DNA of 5,764 nucleotides from JBKJML01 sp046596415 (GTDB taxonomy: Bacteria; Actinomycetota; Thermoleophilia; Gaiellales; Gaiellaceae): positions 1 through 5,764 of the forward strand of contig JBKJML010000052.1 of NCBI GenBank assembly GCA_046596415.1, written 5' to 3'. Position 1 is the first letter of the stretch, and the number at the start of each line of letters is the position of its first letter. Below are positions 1 through 5,403 of the stretch, piece by piece. The position numbers and the translations under genes were made by a program. The notes under the pieces are model-generated. The model had not been told where the DNA came from. It searched no databases and was given only the letters and a program-made list of their open reading frames with translations.

Positions 1-405
1 GCGTTCTTCACGGCCGGGGTTGTCATGTGGCTGCCGGTGCTCGAGACGCTGCCTGCACCCGAGTGGTTCGGGACCGGGCCGAAGCTGGCCTACATCGCAG
101 GCGTGCGTGCGGTCGAGACGGTGCTCGGCAACGTGTTCGTCTGGAGCGGCACGGTGTTCTACGGCGTGTACGTCCATCCGCGCGAGCTGTGGGGCATCTC
201 ACCGCTCCAGGACCAGAACCTCGCGGGGGCGGTGATGATGGTCGAGGGGTCGCTCGTGACCCTCGCCGCGATCGTCTGGCTCTTCCTGCGCATGGCACGC
301 GAGGGCGAAGCGCGCCAGCTGCTCCTCGAGCGCGGCCTCGATCCGCGAACGGTGCGGCGGGCCGTGCGCTACGGGCGCTGGCAGGAGCTGCTGGACAAAC
401 GCTGA
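1..405 (+). CDS. CtaG-like cytochrome c oxidase assembly membrane protein, 3' part
   Basis: The frame is open from the first base, so the start lies outside the window; 134 C-terminal residues are visible, ending in TGA at 403-405. Three hydrophobic stretches are seen, at about residues 2-16, 36-58 and 74-97 of the visible part, followed by a charged, probably cytoplasmic tail of about 35 residues rich in Arg and Glu. The segment GISPLQDQNLAGAVMMVEGS (residues 65-84) resembles the conserved 'DQ-x-LAG-x-xMW-x-x-G' signature that I associate with the C-terminal part of the caa3_CtaG family, with Met replacing the usual Trp. Members of that family are integral membrane proteins that help assemble the copper-containing cytochrome c oxidase. 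The Met at base 25 is internal, not a start. Function is inferred from this one motif plus topology; the N-terminal half, which would settle it, is missing. Confidence 0.72.
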   Translation, partial: AFFTAGVVMWLPVLETLPAPEWFGTGPKLAYIAGVRAVETVLGNVFVWSGTVFYGVYVHPRELWGISPLQDQNLAGAVMMVEGSLVTLAAIVWLFLRMAREGEARQLLLERGLDPRTVRRAVRYGRWQELLDKR

Positions 406-418
406 ATTCGGTTCCGAT

Positions 419-832
419 ATGCGCTCGACGGGCGTCCATCACGTCGACCTGGTCGTCTCCTCGATCGAGCGCAGCCTGCCCTTCTACCGCGACCTGCTCG
501 GCCCGCTCGGTTTCCACCGGATCTCGGAGGTCGAGGGTGAGCGGAGCGAGACGATCTGGTACTTCGCCGGGCCGGGAACCTCGATCGGCTTGCGCCAGGC
601 GCAGGCGCTCGGGGGCCACGACCGCTACCGCGTCGGGCTGCACCACCTCGGGCTCGAGGCCGTGTCGCGCAGTGTCGTCGACGAACGCCACGACTGGGCC
701 CTCGCCACGGGCGCCGAGATCGAGAGCGAGCCGCAGGAGTACTCCTACAGCCCGGGCTACTACGCCTTCTTCTTCCACGACCCCGACGGGATCAAGCTCG
801 AGATCGTGCACATCCCCGGGCACGCCGCGTAG
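419..832 (+). CDS. VOC family (glyoxalase/dioxygenase-fold) protein
   Basis: This encodes 137 residues, the usual length for a single-domain vicinal-oxygen-chelate protein with two beta-alpha-beta-beta-beta modules. Module one opens with GVHHVDLVVSSIERSLPFY (residues 5-23), the typical strand then helix with the conserved FY; module two opens with GLHHLGLEA (73-81) and closes with the family signature FFFHDPDGIKLEIVH (117-131). Probable divalent-metal ligands are His8, His76 and Glu128. The substrate cannot be told: relatives include glyoxalase I, FosA-type resistance enzymes, extradiol dioxygenases and lactoylglutathione-lyase-like proteins of unknown role. It starts 13 bases after the CtaG-like gene on the same strand and may share its transcript, although no clear Shine-Dalgarno precedes the ATG. 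It converges on purF with 20 bases between the two stop codons and no obvious terminator hairpin. Confidence 0.88.
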   Translation: MRSTGVHHVDLVVSSIERSLPFYRDLLGPLGFHRISEVEGERSETIWYFAGPGTSIGLRQAQALGGHDRYRVGLHHLGLEAVSRSVVDERHDWALATGAEIESEPQEYSYSPGYYAFFFHDPDGIKLEIVHIPGHAA

Positions 833-852
833 AGACGGGCCTGGGGTCGAAG

Positions 853-2232
853 CTACCGGGCGGGCTCGAAGCGGAGCTTTGCGAGATTCCGCTCCGCGGG
901 GATGAGCGTCGGGTACTCGCGGGTGAAACAGGCGCGGCAGACGCCCTCCTCCGGCAGCCTCGTCGCCCACTGCATCCCGTCGAGCGAGAGGTGGTGCAAC
1001 GAGGTGGCACCGATCAGCTCCCGCATCTCCTCGACCGTCCGGCCGGAGGCGGCCAGCTGGGCCTCGTCGGCCATGTCCACCCCGTAGAAGCAGGGCGAGA
1101 CGATCGGCGGCGACGAGATCCGCACGTGCACCTCGACGGCGCCCGCGTCGAAGAGCATCGCGACGAGCGCCTGCATCGTGTTGCCGCGAACGATCGAGTC
1201 GTCGACGATCACGATCCGCTTGCCGCGCACCTCGGGCAGCGGGTTGAACTTCAGCTTGATCCCCTGCTTGCGGAGCTCGTTGTCCGGCTCGATGAAGGTG
1301 CGGCCGACGTAGCGGTTCTTGATCAGCCCCTCGTTGTAAGGGATGCCGGCGCCGCGCGAATAGCCGACCGCGGCCGGCGTGCCGGAGTCGGGGATCGGCA
1401 TCACGAAGTCCGCGTCGGCAGGTGCCTCCGCCGCGAGCCGTTCACCCATCCGAACTCGGGCGCCGTGTACTTCGGTGCCGGCCAGCGTCGAGTCGGGCCG
1501 GGCGAAGTAGACGTGCTCGAAGATGCAGTGAGCGTGGCGGGCCTCCGGGAGCGCCTGCGTAGCGTGCAAGCCTTCCGCGTCGACGACCACGAGCTCGCCC
1601 GGTCGCACGTCTCGCTCGAACGCGGCGCCGATCAGGTCGAACGCACACGTTTCCGAGGCCACGACCCAGTCGTCGCCGAGCCGCCCAAGCGAGAGCGGCC
1701 GGATGCCGTGCCGGTCCCGGAAGGCGACGAGCTCGCTACCGGCGAGCGCAACGACCGAGTAGGCGCCCTCGAGCTTAGCCATCGTCTGGGCGACGGCGAG
1801 TGGCAGCGGCGAGGGGTCGTTCGCGAGCAGCGCCGCGATCACCTCGGTGTCGGAGGTCGCGCCGAGCTGCACACCGGCCGCCTCGAGCTCCTCACGGAGC
1901 GCCGTCGTGTTGGTCAGGTTGCCGTTGTGGCAGATCGAGACGGTGCGGGCCCGGCCGTGGTGGACGAGCGGCTGCGCGTTCGACCAGGCGTTCGAGCCGG
2001 TCGTCGAGTAGCGCGTGTGCCCGATCGCGACCTCGCCCGGCAGGGCCTGAAGCTTCTGCTCGTTGAAGACCTGGGCGACGAGGCCCATGTCGCGGAGCAC
2101 CGTCAGTCGTCCCTGCTCGGAGACCGCGATCCCCGCCGACTCCTGGCCGCGGTGCTGGAGCGCGAAGAGGCCGAAGTACGAGAGCCGCGCGACATCGCGC
2201 TCCTCCGACCGGATCCCGAACACGCCGCACAT
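853..2232 (-). CDS. purF: Amidophosphoribosyltransferase (glutamine PRPP amidotransferase)
   Basis: PurF catalyses the first committed step of de novo purine synthesis: PRPP plus glutamine gives 5-phosphoribosylamine, glutamate and pyrophosphate, in the cytoplasm. The product is 459 residues, close to B. subtilis PurF. The N-terminal Ntn glutaminase domain begins MCGVFGI, placing the nucleophile Cys at position 2; QHRGQESAGI (26-35), GHTRYSTTG (71-79), CHNGNLTN (101-108) and SDTE (127-130) follow. The phosphoribosyltransferase domain carries the PRPP loop VIVDDSIVRGNT (341-352). Cys236, Cys381, Cys432 and Cys435 match the four ligands of the [4Fe-4S] cluster in the B. subtilis-type enzyme. 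The codon just before the ATG is the in-frame TAG of purL, so the start is fixed and no propeptide can be encoded. Only a weak GGTG-like Shine-Dalgarno lies inside the purL end, so translation probably depends on coupling to purL. It ends in TAG at 855-853. Confidence 0.98.
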   Translation of the reverse strand: MCGVFGIRSEERDVARLSYFGLFALQHRGQESAGIAVSEQGRLTVLRDMGLVAQVFNEQKLQALPGEVAIGHTRYSTTGSNAWSNAQPLVHHGRARTVSICHNGNLTNTTALREELEAAGVQLGATSDTEVIAALLANDPSPLPLAVAQTMAKLEGAYSVVALAGSELVAFRDRHGIRPLSLGRLGDDWVVASETCAFDLIGAAFERDVRPGELVVVDAEGLHATQALPEARHAHCIFEHVYFARPDSTLAGTEVHGARVRMGERLAAEAPADADFVMPIPDSGTPAAVGYSRGAGIPYNEGLIKNRYVGRTFIEPDNELRKQGIKLKFNPLPEVRGKRIVIVDDSIVRGNTMQALVAMLFDAGAVEVHVRISSPPIVSPCFYGVDMADEAQLAASGRTVEEMRELIGATSLHHLSLDGMQWATRLPEEGVCRACFTREYPTLIPAERNLAKLRFEPAR

Positions 2233-4335
2233 CTACCCGACACCATCCCAGGCCCGCCGGAGCTCGGCGACGCGTACCCCGAGGATCGAGTCGCCGCCGA
2301 CGACGCCGAGCCGCCGCAGCGGAACGCCGCCGAGCTGCTCGAGCGCCTCCGGCGTGCAGGCGAACACCGCCTGGCCGCCGCCCTCGCCGAAGAGCGCGCG
2401 CGGGTCGTCGGGTAGCTCGACCTCCGCGCCCGCAGCGGAGTGGATCGCGGCCTCGGCGAGGCAGACCGCAAGGCCGCCGTCGGAGACGTCGTGCACGAGC
2501 GAGCAGTGCGGGGCGGCGCGCCAGAGGAACTCGACGAGTGAGGCCTCGGCGGCGAGGTCGAGCCGTGCCGGGCGCCCGCCCACCTCGCCGAAACGGGCCT
2601 GATACTCGGATCCGGCCAGAGAGATCGGTGATGCGCCCGCAAGAACGACCACGTCGCCCGCGTTCCACCCCCCGGGCACCAGCCTGACATCGTCGACGAG
2701 GCCGACGCAGCCGACGACCGGGGTCGGGTGGATCGCGCGGCCGTCGGTCTCGTTGTAGAGCGAGACGTTGCCGGAGACGATCGGTAGCGCCAGCGCCTCA
2801 CACGCCTGTGCCATGCCCTCGATCGCCTCGGCGAGCTCCCAACCGATCTCGGCCTTCTCCGGATTGCCGAAATTGAGACAGTCGGTGAAGCCGAGCGGAC
2901 GGCCGCCGGCACAGGCGACGTTGCGCGCAGCCTCGAGAATCGCAAGCGCCCCGCCGGTCCACGGGTCGAGGCGGGCCATGCGACCCTGCCCGTCCAGGCT
3001 GAGAGCGAGCCCTCGCAACGACGGGCGCAACCGGATCACTGCCGCGTCGAGGCCGGGCCGCCGCACCGTCCGGGCGCCGACGAGGTGGTCGTAGCGGCGG
3101 TAGACGAAGGCCCGGCTGCGGATGTTCGGCGAGCCGAGCAGCTCGACGAGCGCCAGGCGCGGCTCGGGCGCGTTCGCAGGCGCACCCACCGGCTCAGGGT
3201 CCGCGCGCGGCTTCCGCTCGACTGTGTACCGAGGCGCCTCGTCCGTGAGCAAGCGAGCCGGGATCGTGCCAACGACCTCGTTTGCCACGTAGGCGCGCAG
3301 GTGGCCATGGTCGGTGACCTCGCCGATCACCGCGTTGTGGAGCTCCCAGCGGTCGCACACCGCCTGCACCGCCGCGAGCATCTGCGGTCGCACGACGGCC
3401 ACCATCCGCTCCTGGCTTTCGGAGATCATGATCCCCCACGGTTCCATCCCCTCCTCGCGGAGCGGCACCCGGTCGAGATGGACGTCGATGCCGCACTCGG
3501 AGGCCATCTCGGAGAGCGACGAGGCGAGCCCGGCGGCGCCGCAGTCCTGGAGCGATTCGACGAGCCCGGATTCGACGAGCTCGAGCGAGACTTCGATCAG
3601 CTTCTTGCCGGTGAACGGGTCGCCGACCTGGACGGAAGGACGCTTCTCGGCCGAGCCCTCGCCAAGCTCCTGGCTCGCAAGCACCGACGCACCGCCGATC
3701 CCGTCGCGGCCGGTGGTCGCGCCGTACAGCACGATGAGATTGCCCGGGCCGGTCGCCTTGGCCGAGAGGACGCGCTCCGTCGGCAGCAAGCCGACGCACA
3801 TCGCGTTCACGAGCACGTTGTCTGCATAGGCATCGTCGAACACGACTTCGCCGCCGACGGTGGGCACCCCGACGCAGTTGCCGTAGTGGCCGATCCCGGC
3901 GACCGCGCGGTCGAAGCGCCAGTCGCCCTCGGCGAAGCGGAGCCCGTCGAGGAGTGCGACCGGCCGGGCTCCCATCGCAATGATGTCGCGCAGGATCCCG
4001 CCGACCCCGGTTGCCGCTCCCTGGAACGGCTCGACTGCGGAAGGATGGTTGTGACTCTCAACCTTGAACGCGACCGCCTCGCCGTCGCCGAGGTCGAGCA
4101 CGCCGGCGTTCTCACCGGGGCCCTGCAAGACGCGTTTACCCGAGGAGGGAAGTCGCTTGAGCAGGAGAGCCGAGTGCTTGTACCCGCAATGCTCCGACCA
4201 GAGGAGGGAGAAGACGGCCAGCTCGAAATGGTTCGGGTCGCGGCCGAGCAGGTCGCAGATACGCCGGAGCTCCCCGTCCGTCAGGCCGAGAGCGTGGTGC
4301 AACGGCTGTTCCACGACCGAGGTCAGGTGGTTCAT
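2233..4335 (-). CDS. purL: Phosphoribosylformylglycinamidine synthase subunit PurL (small type)
   Basis: PurL converts FGAR, ATP and glutamine-derived ammonia to FGAM, step four of de novo purine synthesis. At 700 residues it is the small form (B. subtilis PurL is about 740), which works with separate PurS and PurQ; no glutaminase domain is present. The duplicated AIR-synthase-like architecture is visible: SEHCGYKHS (47-55, with the catalytic-region His49), KVESHNHPSAVEPFQGAATG (91-110), GRDGIGGAS (209-217), SLQDCGAAGL (261-270), then in the second half LNFGNPEK (487-494), SGNVSLYNET (521-530) and HDVSDGGLA (615-623). The start chosen is ATG 4335, because homology begins there. An in-frame ATG at 4386 would add 17 low-complexity residues; its AGGAGG (4407-4402) sits 15 bases away, too far to be convincing. 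A GTG at 4314 is also possible. The open frame continues further upstream only as a GC-rich shadow of the transporter gene. purS and purQ are not in the window. The stop TAG abuts the purF ATG. Confidence 0.97.
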   Translation of the reverse strand: MNHLTSVVEQPLHHALGLTDGELRRICDLLGRDPNHFELAVFSLLWSEHCGYKHSALLLKRLPSSGKRVLQGPGENAGVLDLGDGEAVAFKVESHNHPSAVEPFQGAATGVGGILRDIIAMGARPVALLDGLRFAEGDWRFDRAVAGIGHYGNCVGVPTVGGEVVFDDAYADNVLVNAMCVGLLPTERVLSAKATGPGNLIVLYGATTGRDGIGGASVLASQELGEGSAEKRPSVQVGDPFTGKKLIEVSLELVESGLVESLQDCGAAGLASSLSEMASECGIDVHLDRVPLREEGMEPWGIMISESQERMVAVVRPQMLAAVQAVCDRWELHNAVIGEVTDHGHLRAYVANEVVGTIPARLLTDEAPRYTVERKPRADPEPVGAPANAPEPRLALVELLGSPNIRSRAFVYRRYDHLVGARTVRRPGLDAAVIRLRPSLRGLALSLDGQGRMARLDPWTGGALAILEAARNVACAGGRPLGFTDCLNFGNPEKAEIGWELAEAIEGMAQACEALALPIVSGNVSLYNETDGRAIHPTPVVGCVGLVDDVRLVPGGWNAGDVVVLAGASPISLAGSEYQARFGEVGGRPARLDLAAEASLVEFLWRAAPHCSLVHDVSDGGLAVCLAEAAIHSAAGAEVELPDDPRALFGEGGGQAVFACTPEALEQLGGVPLRRLGVVGGDSILGVRVAELRRAWDGVG

Positions 4336-4384
4336 TGTAGACGGGAACCCCGACGGCGCTCGACGCGTTGAGGAGGAAGAGAGC
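4336..4384. promoter_or_regulatory. Short divergent intergenic region between purL and the small-ORF/transporter genes
   Basis: Only 49 bases separate the purL start (minus strand) from the start of the small ORF (plus strand), so promoters for both directions must lie here or within the flanking coding sequences. I see no convincing -35/-10 pair. On the minus strand, TACAAT (4339-4334) resembles a -10 box but overlaps the purL start codon, which would put transcription initiation inside the gene. The only clear signal is the plus-strand Shine-Dalgarno, listed separately. The regulatory role is inferred from gene arrangement. Confidence 0.4.
4371..4376 (+). promoter_or_regulatory. Strong Shine-Dalgarno AGGAGG for the 39-codon small ORF
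   Basis: AGGAGG is a full match to the anti-Shine-Dalgarno core and ends 8 bases before the ATG at 4385, near-ideal spacing. It is the best ribosome-binding site in the window. The transporter itself has none, which suggests that ribosomes load here and reach the transporter by coupling. Confidence 0.7.
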
Positions 4385-4504
4385 ATGAGCCGCCGCCGTC
4401 CCCTCCTGCTGCTCGCGCTCGCGTCGATCGGGGTTGCACTCGGCACCGGCAACCTGTCCCGGCGGCGAGTCGGTGAACAGGCTGCGGGTAGCCTCGGCGC
4501 ATGA
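4385..4504 (+). CDS. Small ORF (39 aa) with signal-like N-terminus, translationally coupled to the transporter
   Basis: The peptide begins MSRRRPLLLLALASIGVALG: three arginines then a hydrophobic run at about residues 6-20, like a signal sequence or a single short membrane helix. It then turns polar with a second Arg triplet (residues 26-28). There is no lipobox cysteine. An AGGAGG sits 8 bases upstream, and the TGA overlaps the transporter ATG as ATGA (4501-4504). I do not recognise a family. It could be a real small membrane protein, a leader peptide that delivers ribosomes to the transporter, or the remnant of a longer secreted protein. The chance of a random ORF is reduced by the combination of a strong ribosome-binding site, a charged-then-hydrophobic start and an exact four-base overlap, but expression is unproven. 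Confidence 0.5.
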   Translation: MSRRRPLLLLALASIGVALGTGNLSRRRVGEQAAGSLGA

Positions 4505-5403
4505 CGCGCTACTGGACGATGCTGCTGATCCTCGCGGCGACGTGGGGTGCCTCGTACCTCTTCATCAAAGTCGCCGTCGAGGACATCGCGCCGGGGCCGA
4601 TGATGGCGACGCGCCTGCTCGTGGCTGCGGCGATGCTCATCGGCTACCTCGCCTGGCGCCTCGGCCTCGGCAAGGCAGTCCAGGAGCTGAGGAAGGCCTG
4701 GAAGCACTGCCTTGTGCTCGGCGTGATCAACGCGGCGCTTCCCTTCTGGCTGATCGCGTGGGGCGAGCAGCACATCGACTCCTCCCTGGCGGCCGTCGTC
4801 CAGGCCTCGGTGCCGATCTTCAACGCGCTGCTCGTGATCAGGTTTCTGCCGCATGAGCGGCTGACCAGGGCACGGGCGCTCGGGCTCACGGTCGGCATCG
4901 TCGGCGTCGCCGTCGTGACCGGGATCCACCCGGACGGCGGCTGGTGGGCAATCGCCGGCGCGCTCGCGATCGTCGTCTCGTCCGTCTCGTATGCAGCGGG
5001 GGGCGTCTATGGCCAGCGCGCCGTTTCCGGCACTGCCGGACCGGTGCTCGCTGCGGGCTCGATGCTCGCCGGTGGGCTGATCCTGCTGCCGCTCGCGCTC
5101 TTCCAGTTCCCCAGCGAGCTGCCCGGCTGGAAGGCGGCCGGCTCGCTTGCGGCACTGACGGTGCTGGGCACGGCGCTCGCCCAGCTGATCCTGTTCCGGA
5201 TCCTCGCGCTCCACGGGTCGTCCCGATTGTCGCTCGTCACGTACCTGATGCCCGGCTTCGCGCTCGGCTACGGCGCGGTGCTGCTCGACGAGAAGCTGAC
5301 CGCGACCACGGTCGGTGGGCTGGTTCTGATCCTCGCCGGGGTCGCCATCGCCTCCGGCGCGGCACGGCTGCCGAGGCGCGCCGCACTCCCCCAACAGCCG
5401 TGA
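4501..5403 (+). CDS. DMT superfamily (EamA-type) permease
   Basis: This is a 300-residue inner-membrane protein of the drug/metabolite transporter family, with two tandem EamA repeats of five helices each, the usual size for the family. Approximate helices are 5-25, 33-53, 69-88, 95-115, 124-141, 149-170, 180-200, 213-233, 243-263 and 270-287. Typical features are the first-helix region ATWGASYLFIKVAVEDIAPG (13-32), the fourth-helix SLAAVVQASVPIFNALL (95-111), and in repeat two SRLSLVTYLMPGFALGYGAV (241-260) followed by LDEKLT (262-267). Family members export amino acids, metabolites or drugs, mostly by proton-coupled antiport; the substrate here cannot be predicted. An in-frame stop at 4489-4491 fixes the start at the 4501 ATG. 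That start lacks a Shine-Dalgarno and overlaps the preceding small ORF by four bases, and the stop overlaps the GNAT start by four bases, indicating a coupled operon. Confidence 0.95.
   Translation: MTRYWTMLLILAATWGASYLFIKVAVEDIAPGPMMATRLLVAAAMLIGYLAWRLGLGKAVQELRKAWKHCLVLGVINAALPFWLIAWGEQHIDSSLAAVVQASVPIFNALLVIRFLPHERLTRARALGLTVGIVGVAVVTGIHPDGGWWAIAGALAIVVSSVSYAAGGVYGQRAVSGTAGPVLAAGSMLAGGLILLPLALFQFPSELPGWKAAGSLAALTVLGTALAQLILFRILALHGSSRLSLVTYLMPGFALGYGAVLLDEKLTATTVGGLVLILAGVAIASGAARLPRRAALPQQP

Noticed and set aside
23..970. 315-codon minus-strand open frame opposite the CtaG-like and VOC genes
   Set aside because: Spans two genes with clear motifs on the other strand and runs into the 3' end of purF; no domain features of its own.
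991..2415. 474-codon plus-strand open frame opposite purF and the end of purL
   Set aside because: Lies antisense to a clear purF and crosses the purL-purF boundary; composition is rich in Arg, Asp, Val and Glu without domain motifs, as expected from a GC-rich shadow frame.
4334..4339. TACAAT as a -10 box for purL on the minus strand
   Set aside because: It overlaps the purL start codon, and no TTGACA-like hexamer lies 16-18 bases upstream (CGAGCG at 17). It would only make sense if translation began at the GTG at 4314.
3085..4371. 428-codon plus-strand open frame opposite purL
   Set aside because: Wholly antisense to purL, low-complexity Arg/Glu/His-rich product and no recognisable motif; a codon-bias shadow.
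4402..4407. Minus-strand AGGAGG as the purL ribosome-binding site with start at 4386
   Set aside because: The spacing to that ATG is 15 bases, and the added 17 residues are Ser/Arg low complexity unlike PurL N-termini.
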